NCBI GenBank assembly: GCA_012728315.1
Contig: JAAYFI010000050.1
Coordinates: forward strand, 1-39,245
Origin: Gammaproteobacteria bacterium
Lineage (GTDB): Bacteria > Pseudomonadota > Gammaproteobacteria > Pseudomonadales > Pseudomonadaceae
Reading direction: 5' to 3'
DNA: 39,245 bases
Within the stretch, counting starts at the first letter, position 1. Each line of letters begins with the position of its first letter. Positions 29,873 to 38,903 of this stretch are shown one piece after another. Under the pieces are notes generated by a model. That model saw nothing but the letters and a program-made list of their open reading frames with translations. It did no database searches and was not told the origin of the DNA. The translations under genes were made by a program, and so were the position numbers.

Positions 29873-29953
29873 GGTTTATCGTCAAATCAGTAAAAAAATA
29901 AATTGTAGCAGGCAGAGTGCCTAGAGGGGAATTTTGCGCAAACAAGACGCAAA

Positions 29954-30005
29954 GAATACATTCACTATTCCACTGAACCGAGTCACTGCAACAGCGAATG
30001 TATTC
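29954..30005. terminator. Long-loop inverted repeat after adk
   Basis: Perfect 10-bp arms GAATACATTC (29954-29963) and GAATGTATTC (29996-30005), 32 bases apart, begin 11 bp beyond the adk stop codon. On the minus strand the exit side reads TTTGCGTCTTGTTT, modestly T-rich. A terminator for adk is the likeliest reading, but the large loop is atypical; a regulatory or repeat-element origin is possible. Confidence 0.45.
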
Positions 30006-30016
30006 CTTCAATGGGC

Positions 30017-30685
<669 letters not shown>

Positions 30686-30864
30686 TTATTATCATAAAAA
30701 TTTTCACCCAGCGGCCGCACGCTGCTGTGTGTATTAAAAATATTTAGCTTTCGAAAGTTCAAAAGCGTCCAAGATACACATCAGCCTTTAGTCGCACAAG
30801 ATAAATATCCTCTTGTCAGGTTTAAATAATCCTCCAATAACGCGCTTCCCTATACATATAAAGC

Positions 30865-32340
30865 CTAACCCGCATGCACAGTACGCTCTGCGGCCCAACG
30901 TCGCAGTGCTGTTAATTCCTCAGCCATCACCACTGATAATGGTACGGTGCGCTGCAGCGCCTCAACAATAAGCGGCTGCTCCATACCAACTTGCCGTGCT
31001 TGCGCTGCATATAAGGCGGAAACAACAGCTTGTTCAATTTCTGCACCGGAAAAACCAGCACTGGCCCTTGCCAAAGCAGGCAAATCATACCCTGCAGCGT
31101 CCAGCTCACGCTTTTCCAAATGGATGCGAAAAATCTCTTCACGCACCGCAGCCTCAGGTAAATCTACGAAAAAAATCTCATCAAAACGCCCTTTACGCAG
31201 CAACTCCGGCGGCAAGCGTTGAATGATATTTGCCGTAGCCACAACAAACACCGGCGCTTTACGCTCCGCCATCCAGGTCAGCAAGGTGCCTAAAACACGC
31301 TGACTGACGCCATTATCCATGTCGCCAGTGGCCAAACCTTTTTCAATTTCATCCATCCATAACACACAAGGCGACATACGCTCTGCCATGAGTAACGCTT
31401 CACGTAAATTACGCTCAGTTTCGCCAAAGTACTTGTTATACAAGCTGGCAAAATCTAAACGCAGCAATGGCAGTCCCCATAGTCCAGCAACGGCTTTAGC
31501 CGCTAAACTTTTGCCACTGCCCTGGACGCCGAGCAATAACATTCCCTTAGGCAAGTCGCTGGACGTTCCAGCCATAAATGAAGCTTGGCGCTCGGCCAGC
31601 CACTGTTTTAAATGATACAGCCCGCCAACCTCAGCAAAACGCGCAGTATCCCCCTCATAACCGAGCACTCCATCTAAATCCAACAGCTGGAATTTAGCCT
31701 TATTGAGTTCTGGTAAATCTTCTTGGGTAATGGCGCCATCATCACAAATCAAACTGCGCGCCAATAAACGTGCATCAGCATGACTTAAGCCTCGTAAATT
31801 TTTCACCACCTGTTGCAAGGTGCGATTATCAGTGCGTACACGCAAGCCTCGATTGGCCTCACTCCAGCGCAGCGCCTCTTCGCGAACAATGGCAAGCAAC
31901 TCATCTTCTGTGGGCAATGACAAACTAAAACGTGCCGCATAACGCTGTACTTCGGCGGGTAATTTCAGCGCATGGGAGACTAAAATCAACGTTGGCTTAC
32001 CCGGCCCACTCGCCATTGCAATGTCTTTAACTAAGCGAATCAATAAAGCGTTATTTTCTAGAAAAGAATGCAGATCAAAAAACACATACAAACCAGCCTG
32101 CGGATCAGCTTTAACCAAGCGCAAGGCCTGCTCTGGACTATCGCTGCCCTCCATCTTCTCGCCACCAAAGGCCATACTGTGCAAGCCTTCGCTGATAGAC
32201 CAGACACGCAAATTCATACCTCGCTGCACGGCCAGTGAAGTCAGAGTTTCTAAAACCCGCAGCTCATCCCATGACTCAATCACTATCAGGCGTACACGCG
32301 CATCTAAAACCAGCTGCAAATCTTTCAGATCATTTTTCAA
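30865..32340 (-). CDS. Ycf46-like AAA+ ATPase
   Basis: AAA+ ATPase of 491 residues resembling the Ycf46 family: an N-terminal domain (LDARVRLIVIESWDELRVLETL) and a C-terminal AAA+ module. Numbered from the chosen start: Walker A GVQGSGKS (271-278), Walker B with D330-E331, sensor-1 N371, arginine finger R385 in RKGRFDE. The physiological substrate is not known; in cyanobacteria Ycf46 affects carbon utilisation. Start: TTG at 32340 with AGGTGG about seven bases upstream gives the conserved beginning KNDLKDLQ. An ATG at 32430 would add 30 Cys-rich residues and reach within seven bases of the divergent hinT start, so I reject it. Confidence 0.85.
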   Translation of the reverse strand: MKNDLKDLQLVLDARVRLIVIESWDELRVLETLTSLAVQRGMNLRVWSISEGLHSMAFGGEKMEGSDSPEQALRLVKADPQAGLYVFFDLHSFLENNALLIRLVKDIAMASGPGKPTLILVSHALKLPAEVQRYAARFSLSLPTEDELLAIVREEALRWSEANRGLRVRTDNRTLQQVVKNLRGLSHADARLLARSLICDDGAITQEDLPELNKAKFQLLDLDGVLGYEGDTARFAEVGGLYHLKQWLAERQASFMAGTSSDLPKGMLLLGVQGSGKSLAAKAVAGLWGLPLLRLDFASLYNKYFGETERNLREALLMAERMSPCVLWMDEIEKGLATGDMDNGVSQRVLGTLLTWMAERKAPVFVVATANIIQRLPPELLRKGRFDEIFFVDLPEAAVREEIFRIHLEKRELDAAGYDLPALARASAGFSGAEIEQAVVSALYAAQARQVGMEQPLIVEALQRTVPLSVVMAEELTALRRWAAERTVHAG

Positions 32341-32436
32341 GACACAACCACCTATCAAAACTTTAAGGGCACTAGCGATTGGGCGTCCGGCCAGATAAAC
32401 TGCAAGAATCTTACAACAACCCGAGGCCATAAAGTT

Positions 32437-32775
32437 ATGGATTGTTTGTTTTGCAAAATTGCTGCCGGTGATATCCCGGCCCGCAAATTATACGAAGATG
32501 AGCATGTAGTGGCATTCCATGACATTGCTCCGCAAGCGCCAGTACATTTTTTAGTGATCCCTAAAAAGCATATTGGCATGCTGACCGATTTAACAGCTGA
32601 TGACACTTTTCTAGCTGGGCATATTCTTTACACAGCCCAGCGTTTAGCTAAAGAGCAAGGCTGTGACGATGGCTTCCGCGTCACCATGAATACCAATGAA
32701 ATGGGTGGGCAGACGGTGTACCACATTCATATGCACGTTCTGGGTCAGCGCCAAATGACCTGGCCACCGGGCTAG
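32437..32775 (+). CDS. hinT: Histidine triad (HIT) nucleotide-binding protein
   Basis: Purine nucleoside phosphoramidase of the HinT group. It has 112 residues. The HIT motif HxHxH is H96-x-H98-x-H100 (YHIHMHVLG), the MDCLFCKIAAG opening is typical, and the C-terminal RQMTWPPG is as in bacterial HinT. GAGG lies about nine bases before the ATG. Divergent from the AAA ATPase; coq7 follows 74 bp later on the same strand. Confidence 0.95.
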   Translation: MDCLFCKIAAGDIPARKLYEDEHVVAFHDIAPQAPVHFLVIPKKHIGMLTDLTADDTFLAGHILYTAQRLAKEQGCDDGFRVTMNTNEMGGQTVYHIHMHVLGQRQMTWPPG

Positions 32776-32849
32776 ACTGAGCTGTGCTTGCTCAAGGTGC
32801 TCGCAGCCTTTGCTGCTTACTTACTACGGCTATTCACTAGGAGTTTGTT

Positions 32850-33497
32850 ATGTCCTCGCAACGCCACTACTCGCCAATTGATCGTTTGCTATTGCAAGCC
32901 GACGCTGCCATGCGCACCTTGATTCCTAATAGCAATCACGCCAGCCGCCCATCCCCTGCAATTGTTGAGTCCAAAAGCAGCTTAGACGCAGAACAATCCC
33001 GGCATATTGCCGGCTTAATGCGTATCAACCATACCGGAGAAGTGTGCGCGCAAGCACTCTATCAAGGTCAAGCGCTGACCGCTAAATTGCCGGAAATACG
33101 TGAAAAAATGGAGCATGCGGCAGAAGAAGAAATTGATCACTTGGTCTGGTGTGAACAACGCCTGCAAGAACTGGGCAGCCAAACCAGTGTGCTCAACCCT
33201 CTGTTTTATGGCTTATCCTTTGCTATTGGCGCTACAGCTGGAGCCATTAGCGACAAGGTTAGCCTAGGCTTTGTCGCCGCCACCGAACAACAAGTGTGCA
33301 AACACTTAGATGATCATTTGCAGCAGATTCCCGCAACAGACCGCAAGTCGCGGGCTATTTTAGAGCAAATGCGCATCGACGAAGAGGAACATGCCACCAG
33401 CGCATTGGATGCAGGAGGTTATCATTTTCCTGCGCCTATTAAGTTTGCTATGAGCCTGATGGCTAAAGTGATGACCCGCACCACCTACCGTATCTAA
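32850..33497 (+). CDS. coq7: 3-demethoxyubiquinol 3-hydroxylase (Coq7)
   Basis: Di-iron hydroxylase for the last ring hydroxylation of ubiquinone synthesis, the alternative to UbiF. It has 215 residues in a four-helix ferritin-like fold. Iron ligands are seen in [15 protein letters not shown] (Glu), [10 protein letters not shown] (ExxH), and [12 protein letters not shown] (ExxH). The N-terminal 45 residues are variable, as in other pseudomonads. AGGAG lies about seven bases before the ATG. It is convergent with speD across a strong hairpin. Confidence 0.96.
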   Translation: MSSQRHYSPIDRLLLQADAAMRTLIPNSNHASRPSPAIVESKSSLDAEQSRHIAGLMRINHTGEVCAQALYQGQALTAKLPEIREKMEHAAEEEIDHLVWCEQRLQELGSQTSVLNPLFYGLSFAIGATAGAISDKVSLGFVAATEQQVCKHLDDHLQQIPATDRKSRAILEQMRIDEEEHATSALDAGGYHFPAPIKFAMSLMAKVMTRTTYRI

Positions 33498-33546
33498 ACG
33501 CGAGTTTACTGCGGTGCTGCAGCCGACATCAGAAAGATTGCACTCA

Positions 33547-33578
33547 CCCCCTAACAACGCTTAGCAACTGTTAGGGGG
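33547..33578. terminator. Stem-loop coq7 / speD
   Basis: A perfect 10-bp stem CCCCCTAACA/TGTTAGGGGG with a 12-base loop lies between convergent coq7 and speD. No T-run follows on either strand, so termination may rely on structure alone. Confidence 0.65.
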
Positions 33579-33590
33579 CTGGCTTAACCA

Positions 33591-34394
33591 TTAGCGATTT
33601 GCTTGCGGCATATTACGTCCGTAAAAGATTTCCAGCATCTCATGCCGTAAACGCTCTTCCACATCTCGACGCTGTTCATAGGATAAATTACGGGTGGCAT
33701 CACCAAATAAGTAATCATCTAGATTAAAGTCTTTGAGTAGCATCTTGGTATGGAACAAATGCTCTTGATACACGTTCACATCCGTCATTTGATAGGCAGA
33801 GCGGGTATCTTCAGACAAATAGTTCTGAATTGAATTAATTTCGTGATCAATAAAATGCTTGCGCCCTTCCACATCACGAGTAAAGCCACGCACACGATAA
33901 TCAATCGTCACAATGTCAGAATCAAACTGATGGATCAGGTAATTCAATGCTTTCAGTGGTGAAATAACCCCGCAAGTCGATACATCAATATCCACACGGA
34001 AAGTCGCCAAACCATCCACCGGATGAATTTCCGGGTAGGTGTGAACGGTGATATGGCTTTTATCGAGATGCGCCAAAATAGTCTCAGGTAAAGGACCTGG
34101 TGATTCTTCAATCTGACTGGCAGTAGGTTCTACTGGCTCTTCTGAAATCAAGATCGTCACACTCGCACCTTGGGGTTCGTAGTCTTGACGAGCAATATTC
34201 AAAATATTAGCACCGATGATATCGACAACATCCGTCAGTATTTGCGTAAGACGTTCAGCATCGTACTCTTCGTTGATATAGCCAACGTACGCTTGCTGAT
34301 CATCAGTGGTTCGCGCATAACTGATATCATAAATGTTGAAGCTCAAGGTCTTGGTGAGGTTGTTGAACCCATGAAGCTTGAGTTTACTGGTCAA
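33591..34394 (-). CDS. speD: S-adenosylmethionine decarboxylase proenzyme
   Basis: Makes decarboxylated SAM, the aminopropyl donor for spermidine. It is the long E. coli-type proenzyme (267 residues) that cleaves itself to form a pyruvoyl group. The predicted cleavage is before Ser113 in the motif [12 protein letters not shown]. The start is TTG; it is supported by the family opening [15 protein letters not shown], which begins right after it, and by a weak GAAGAGA upstream. There is no speE in the window. A 9-bp inverted repeat lies about 55-90 bp upstream. Confidence 0.94.
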   Translation of the reverse strand: MTSKLKLHGFNNLTKTLSFNIYDISYARTTDDQQAYVGYINEEYDAERLTQILTDVVDIIGANILNIARQDYEPQGASVTILISEEPVEPTASQIEESPGPLPETILAHLDKSHITVHTYPEIHPVDGLATFRVDIDVSTCGVISPLKALNYLIHQFDSDIVTIDYRVRGFTRDVEGRKHFIDHEINSIQNYLSEDTRSAYQMTDVNVYQEHLFHTKMLLKDFNLDDYLFGDATRNLSYEQRRDVEERLRHEMLEIFYGRNMPQANR

Positions 34395-34446
34395 CGTTCA
34401 ATTCTCTTCATTGGTGCGGCGCTGCCGCGTTATCATGCACGCCTGT

Positions 34447-34484
34447 CAACTGTATGCTATTTATAGTTAAACTCAATACAGTTG
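34447..34484. promoter_or_regulatory. Inverted repeat upstream of speD
   Basis: Perfect arms CAACTGTAT (34447-34455) and ATACAGTTG (34476-34484) flank a 20-bp A+T-rich core. On the minus strand the core contains TATAAATAG, a possible -10 of speD. This could be a two-site operator or a hairpin. The rest of the 251-bp gap to osmC (34485-34645) shows nothing I can name. Confidence 0.4.
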
Positions 34485-34645
34485 CGTAGGGCAGTTTTCA
34501 CCTCTTCGCAATGCGATTCTGGTTTCCCTTACACGCCCACTTGGCATGTAGAAAAGGGGCGCGCCATTATGCAGAGCATGGCCCGCTGTTGCTAGCCTTG
34601 AACGCGAATAATTTAAGGGTTTTTGAACAGCGGCGCATCATCTGC

Positions 34646-35068
34646 TTAAACCACGTCGACGATCTCAAAGCTGTGGGTGATTTCAACACCTGCGCGGCCC
34701 AACATAATTGATGCTGAACAATATTTTTCTGCCGACAAATCAACGGCGCGCTTCACCACATTTTCTTTAAGCCCGGTACCGCTGACAATAAAATGTAGAA
34801 CAATGTTAGTGAACACCTTAGGTTCAGTATCAGCGCGCTGCGCTTGAATCTGTACTTCGCAATTTTGTACCGCTTGGCGTGATTTTTTTAAAATACTCAC
34901 CACATCAAAGGTACTGCAGCCCCCCAGACCCATTAGCAGCATTTCCATGGGACGCACACCCACATTACGCCCACCACTTTCTGCGGGTCCATCCATCACG
35001 ACTGTGTGTCCGCTACCAGACTCAGCTAAAAACATCGCCTCTTCAATCCACTTCACTCGTGCCTGCAT
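34646..35068 (-). CDS. OsmC family protein
   Basis: OsmC/YhfA-type protein of 140 residues, a fold whose studied members reduce organic peroxides with two cysteines. Two Cys occupy the expected places: C51 in GLGGCSTFDV and C117 in AEKYCSAS. The start is ATG at 35068, with GGAG eight bases upstream; the open frame to 35146 adds a Cys-rich stretch with no ribosome binding site. It belongs to the YhfA-like branch, for which peroxidase activity is less certain. Conserved neighbour of vfr and speD in Pseudomonas. Confidence 0.9.
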   Translation of the reverse strand: MQARVKWIEEAMFLAESGSGHTVVMDGPAESGGRNVGVRPMEMLLMGLGGCSTFDVVSILKKSRQAVQNCEVQIQAQRADTEPKVFTNIVLHFIVSGTGLKENVVKRAVDLSAEKYCSASIMLGRAGVEITHSFEIVDVV

Positions 35069-35190
35069 CACGCCTTCTCCACCATGCAAAAGCGCAAGCT
35101 TACCACAGCGCGTGCAACAGCTCGCGTACGCTTTGCCTATTGACACAGCTCAACTAAAGAATGAAATCGGTTAACAATTCATGAAGTTCC

Positions 35191-35218
35191 TTGCTTAAAG
35201 CTGACCTGTCCTTATGAT
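35191..35218 (+). promoter_or_regulatory. Candidate vfr promoter
   Basis: TTGCTT (35191-35196), 16-bp spacer, TATGAT (35213-35218), leaving a leader of about 90 bases. A second -10-like TATAAT follows in the A+T-rich stretch near 35250 but lacks a -35. Confidence 0.35.
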
Positions 35219-35314
35219 ATGTGCTGCAAAATTACACACACAATAAAAATATAATAAAAACTAAAAACTACTGCCTCGCTTTTTATAGGCTTGATCACTC
35301 TAGGGGGTTCTTGC

Positions 35315-35959
35315 ATGGTTGCCGTCACGCTCACACCAAAAATCAAAAACATTGAAAAAATTCTTGAACACTGTCATAAGCGCCGCTACGCCAGTAAAAG
35401 CACTATTATTTTCGCTGGGGATCGCTGCGAGTCGTTATTTTTTATTCTGCAAGGCTCTGTCACCGTTCTGATCGAAGATGATGAGGGCAAAGAGATGATT
35501 ATTGCATATTTAAACCCAGGCGATTTCTTTGGCGAGATGGGCTTATTCAGCAGTAATACCCACGAACAAGAGCGCAGCGCTTGGATACGCGCAAAAACCG
35601 AGTGTGAAGTGGCAGAGCTCAGTTACGCTAAGTTTCGTGAACTCACCGAGCAAGATCCTGACATGCTGTACGCCTTAGGCAATCAAATGGCCGATCGCTT
35701 ACGCAATACCACACGCAAAGTTGGCGACTTAGCATTTTTAGATGTCACAGGTCGCGTCGCCAGAACGCTGCTGGACCTCTGCAAGCAGCCTGATGCAATG
35801 ACCCACCCTGACGGCATGCAAATTAAGATTACTCGCCAAGAGATCGGTCGTATTGTCGGCTGCTCACGTGAAATGGTCGGCCGAGTACTCAAAAGTCTTG
35901 AAGAGCAAGGTTTAGTTAATGTTAAAGGCAAAACCATGGTGGTGTTTGGCACCCGCTAA
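35315..35959 (+). CDS. vfr: cAMP-binding global regulator, CRP/Vfr type
   Basis: Homologue of E. coli CRP and Pseudomonas Vfr. The ATG chosen gives 214 residues, the length of Vfr; AGGGGG lies about eight bases upstream, and an in-frame TTG at 35291 is disfavoured. Residues 15-125 form the cAMP-binding domain, with the phosphate-binding cassette [10 protein letters not shown] and [10 protein letters not shown]. The C-terminal helix-turn-helix contains [27 protein letters not shown] in its normal place (about 165-195). In P. aeruginosa Vfr controls virulence, quorum sensing and type IV pili; the target set here is unknown. Confidence 0.93.
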   Translation: MVAVTLTPKIKNIEKILEHCHKRRYASKSTIIFAGDRCESLFFILQGSVTVLIEDDEGKEMIIAYLNPGDFFGEMGLFSSNTHEQERSAWIRAKTECEVAELSYAKFRELTEQDPDMLYALGNQMADRLRNTTRKVGDLAFLDVTGRVARTLLDLCKQPDAMTHPDGMQIKITRQEIGRIVGCSREMVGRVLKSLEEQGLVNVKGKTMVVFGTR

Positions 35960-35979
35960 TATGGCGCTGACTCATACTA

Positions 35980-36014
35980 AAACGCCTGGCCTGTTCTCAC
36001 TGCTCAGGCGTTTA
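35980..36014. terminator. Bidirectional terminator vfr / roxR
   Basis: Stem AAACGCCTG/CAGGCGTTT, 9 bp, with a 16-base loop, an A-run on the left and TTTATT on the right. It separates convergent vfr and roxR. Confidence 0.85.
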
Positions 36015-36019
36015 TTGGG

Positions 36020-36580
36020 TTAGCGGTGCACTGGACGCTTTTGCAACTTGCGCTGCAAAGTGCGTCTATGCATCCCCAAAGCACGGGCAGTGGCCGAAAT
36101 ATTACCTTCATGCTCCGCTAGCACTCGCTGAATATGTTCCCATTGCAAGCGGTCAACTGACATTGGATTTTCAGGCACTAACGTTGCTAAATCCGCATGA
36201 TCCGATAAGAGTGCAGCAAGCACATCATCAGCATCAGCCGGCTTACACAAGTAATTGGAAGCCCCGCGTTTAATCGCCTCAACGGCCGTGGCAATGCTTG
36301 AGTAACCCGTTAAGATCAGCACCTTCATCTCGGCGTCGAGCTCCAGCAACTTGGGCAACAACACCAGCCCTGAATCGCCTTCCATTTTTAGATCCAATAC
36401 AGCAAGGTTTGGCAGATCCACTTTAGCCAACGCCAAGCCTTCATCTGCAGAACTGGCAACCGATACACGCAAGCCACGCCGCGTCATTGCTCGCGCCATC
36501 ACCCGCGTAAAGGTTTCATCATCATCAACCAACAATAAGTGTGGTTGTTCTTCACCCTCAAAGAGGTTTTCTTCAGTCAC
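36020..36580 (-). CDS. roxR: Redox response regulator RoxR/PrrA/RegA type
   Basis: Response regulator of 186 residues with a receiver domain (phospho-acceptor D63 in VLDLKMEGDSG, Lys K113) and a Fis-type helix-turn-helix at 159-181 (GNISATARALGMHRRTLQRK), as in RegA/PrrA/ActR/RoxR. This family activates respiratory, cyanide-resistance and redox genes. The next gene upstream, 14 bp away, encodes its membrane kinase. Start: ATG with an upstream AGGAG. Assigned to RoxR because the pair also sits next to a SIMPL gene as in Pseudomonas. Confidence 0.93.
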   Translation of the reverse strand: MTEENLFEGEEQPHLLLVDDDETFTRVMARAMTRRGLRVSVASSADEGLALAKVDLPNLAVLDLKMEGDSGLVLLPKLLELDAEMKVLILTGYSSIATAVEAIKRGASNYLCKPADADDVLAALLSDHADLATLVPENPMSVDRLQWEHIQRVLAEHEGNISATARALGMHRRTLQRKLQKRPVHR

Positions 36581-36594
36581 TTACAACTCCTCGC

Positions 36595-37863
36595 TTAAAG
36601 CACTGACTGCTTCAGCGGTAAACGCAACTCTGTGAGCGTTCCACCGCCTTCTTGGTTATACAGCTTTACTGTACCACCTGCACGAATAACGCTAATTTGA
36701 CTTAAAAACAGACCCAAGCCAAAACCTTTGCCCTTGGTGGTAAAAAACGGTTTGCCCAGTTGTTCGGCAATCGCCAGCGGTACACCCGCGCCATAATCAC
36801 GGATCCTAATGATAATCCACTGCTGATCCCAGCCTAAGCGAATCACCAGATTATCAGGACATGCATCCGCCGCATTATTGAGCAGATTGAGCAAGGCTTG
36901 CGTTAAATCCACCGGCGGCATCAACCTTGGCGCAACCCCTACACCGGTCAGTTGATAGCGGTACGTGACTTCAGGACGCATTAAGTGCCAGCGATTTAAA
37001 GCAGCCTCCAGCCACTGCACCACACTTTGTTCTTCAATGGTTTGCCGGCGATCAGCCTCTGCAGCACGTACCAGTTGCTGTAAGCTGCCCTTACACAGCT
37101 TGACCTGCTCTTGCAGTAAAGTTAAATCCTCTTGCAGCGCAATTTCATCCCGATGCTCGCGGCGCAACTCAGTGAGCAAAACACTCATAGTCGATAAGGG
37201 CGTACCTAACTCATGCGCCGCACCTGCTGCCTGAGTGGCCACCGCCAATAACTGCTGATCACGCATACTGTCTTCGCGACGTGCAGCACGTAACTGATCT
37301 TGCTCACGTACGGCTTCGGACATTTTCGAGACAAAAAATGTAATAAACGCTGCTGATAAAGCAAAGTTGAGCCACATACCAAATAGATGCAGGGTAATCA
37401 GCAGCTGATCCACTTGTTCGCCTTGCAAGTGCAACGGGCGGTACCAAATCAATAGCGCAGTATAGCCGCTCAAAGCAAAGCCACTGAGAACAATGGAATA
37501 CAGCCAAGGCAAAGTGGCCGCAGCAACGGTCAGTGGTACTAAATAATAGGCAACAAAGGGATTGGTTGAGCCACCTACATAGTACAGTAGGCCACTATGA
37601 ATAAATAAATCCATGGCCAAATGAGCCGCAAACTCAAGCTCAGTAACGGGCCAACTGCCACGTAAACGCAGCCCAGTTAACATGCACATACTTAGCGATA
37701 GCGCCAATAACACAATAAGCGGTAGCCAAGCTAAGACCACCATGCCGCTCATATAGGCAAAACCAAGCGTACCGGCCTGCGCAGCAAGTACTAATAAACG
37801 AATCCACGTCAGTCGCCATAAGTTCTGTCGACTGGCAGATAATAGCTGTGTAGGTGCCAGCAT
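36595..37863 (-). CDS. roxS: Redox sensor histidine kinase RoxS/RegB type
   Basis: Membrane sensor kinase of 422 residues: six hydrophobic segments (about 18-180), the quinone-linked motif GGSTNPF at 97-103, phospho-acceptor H217 in AAHELGTPLS, a single cysteine C257 in the position of the redox-active Cys of RegB, and an ATPase domain with the GFGLGLFLSQ box. These match RegB/PrrB/RoxS, which read the ubiquinone redox state. AAGGAG lies just before the ATG. It forms an operon with roxR (14-bp gap) and is divergent from the SIMPL gene. Confidence 0.93.
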   Translation of the reverse strand: MLAPTQLLSASRQNLWRLTWIRLLVLAAQAGTLGFAYMSGMVVLAWLPLIVLLALSLSMCMLTGLRLRGSWPVTELEFAAHLAMDLFIHSGLLYYVGGSTNPFVAYYLVPLTVAAATLPWLYSIVLSGFALSGYTALLIWYRPLHLQGEQVDQLLITLHLFGMWLNFALSAAFITFFVSKMSEAVREQDQLRAARREDSMRDQQLLAVATQAAGAAHELGTPLSTMSVLLTELRREHRDEIALQEDLTLLQEQVKLCKGSLQQLVRAAEADRRQTIEEQSVVQWLEAALNRWHLMRPEVTYRYQLTGVGVAPRLMPPVDLTQALLNLLNNAADACPDNLVIRLGWDQQWIIIRIRDYGAGVPLAIAEQLGKPFFTTKGKGFGLGLFLSQISVIRAGGTVKLYNQEGGGTLTELRLPLKQSVL

Positions 37864-38012
37864 AGCCTCTCCTTAACCAGTTTTAGAGTATAACCGCCCA
37901 ACACCGACTCGTCGCTCGCTGCGACTGATAGTCACACAAAAGCAATGCTAAGGAACCTCACGCCACCTATACTGTCCTTGTATTGCATGCCTCAGCTGTC
38001 CATGGAGCTATT

Positions 38013-38729
38013 ATGATCAAACTGTTACGCGTCACACCTTTCATCTTTTTACTGTCTGGGCTTGCAACAAGCGCATCTGTGCAAGCAAGCGAGCAATCCT
38101 ACAATCAGATTTCCTTGCGTGCCGAGGCTCGGCAAGAGGTTGCACATGATCAAATGCAAGTAACACTTTACAGTGAAGCCCAAGACACTGACCCCGCACG
38201 CTTAGCCAGCACGCTAACTAAAACCCTGAATAACGCCGTGGAAAAAGCACGCAAGCATCCGCAAATAAGTGTCAAACTGGGCAACCGTAGCAGCTACCCA
38301 GTGCATGACAGCAAAGGTCAAAAAATCACTGCATGGCGTGAACGTGCAGAGATCCGTTTAGAAAGTACTGATTTTTCAGCACTCTCGACGCTGACAGGCG
38401 AGCTCTTGCAAACGCTCAGCATGGCTAGTATGCAATTTAGTATTGCCCCGCAAACCCGTATTAACAGCGAAGATCAATTACTCAAACAAGCCATCAGTGC
38501 TTTCCAGGCGCGAGCTAAACTGGTCAGCACAGCCTTTGGCAGCAGCAGCTATAAAGTGGTCTCTTTAAACTTAAACAGCAGCGGCTTTGCCTCCCCACCC
38601 ATGTATGCGCGTTCAGCCAAAATGCTTTCGATGGCGGCTGATGAAGCCGCAGCAATACCTGAAATTGAATCCGGTAGTAGTGAGGTGAGCATTATTGCTG
38701 ACGGGATCATTGAAATAACACCACCCTAA
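38013..38729 (+). CDS. SIMPL domain (DUF541) periplasmic protein
   Basis: Exported protein of 238 residues: signal peptide (MIKLLRVTPFIFLLSGLATS, cut near ASVQA-SE), then a single SIMPL/DUF541 domain, ISLRAEARQEVAHDQMQVTL at its start and SGSSEVSIIADGIIEI at its end. Members of this family (for example E. coli YggE) are linked to oxidative-stress tolerance, but no activity is proven. The ATG has GGAG six bases upstream; an ATG ten codons earlier lacks one. It neighbours roxS, an arrangement also known in Pseudomonas. Confidence 0.88.
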   Translation: MIKLLRVTPFIFLLSGLATSASVQASEQSYNQISLRAEARQEVAHDQMQVTLYSEAQDTDPARLASTLTKTLNNAVEKARKHPQISVKLGNRSSYPVHDSKGQKITAWRERAEIRLESTDFSALSTLTGELLQTLSMASMQFSIAPQTRINSEDQLLKQAISAFQARAKLVSTAFGSSSYKVVSLNLNSSGFASPPMYARSAKMLSMAADEAAAIPEIESGSSEVSIIADGIIEITPP

Positions 38730-38833
38730 TCCTGTAACCGGCAGTCTGGTTTTTACACAGGCAAACATGGGGTAAAGGTTCAAAGTATTGAATCACCGGA
38801 CTGCTCTACAGCAATGCCTGTTGGCAAGTTGTA

Positions 38834-38862
38834 TTGTTAACGCACATACCGCTAACGATAAT
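38834..38862 (+). promoter_or_regulatory. Promoter of TonB receptor gene
   Basis: TTGTTA (38834-38839), 17-bp spacer, GATAAT (38857-38862). The -10 is inside the first Fur box. The start point would be near 38869, giving a leader of about 64 bases that contains the second Fur box and a hairpin over the start codon. Confidence 0.55.
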
Positions 38863-38875
38863 AATTCTCAATAAA
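38857..38875. promoter_or_regulatory. Fur box 1
   Basis: GATAATAATTCTCAATAAA agrees with the 19-bp Fur consensus (GATAATGATAATCATTATC) at 13 of 19 positions and overlaps the predicted -10, the usual place for iron-dependent repression. Confidence 0.65.
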
Positions 38876-38884
38876 CCTTGCATT

Positions 38885-38903
38885 GCAAATGAGAATGATT
38901 ACC
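38885..38903. promoter_or_regulatory. Fur box 2
   Basis: Core AATGAGAATGATTACC agrees with the matching part of the Fur consensus at 13 of 16 positions. It lies 28 bp downstream of Fur box 1, suggesting two Fur dimers in a cooperative array. Confidence 0.65.

Noticed and set aside
32341-32430. Longer N-terminus of the AAA ATPase from ATG 32430
   Set aside because: It adds 30 residues that are not family-like, lacks a ribosome binding site and almost meets the divergent hinT start; the TTG at 32340 has a good ribosome binding site.
35215-35245. Possible Vfr/CRP autoregulatory site (TGTG ... CACA) upstream of vfr
   Set aside because: The half-sites are 11 bases apart rather than 8, and the outer positions do not match the TGTGA-N6-TCACA consensus.
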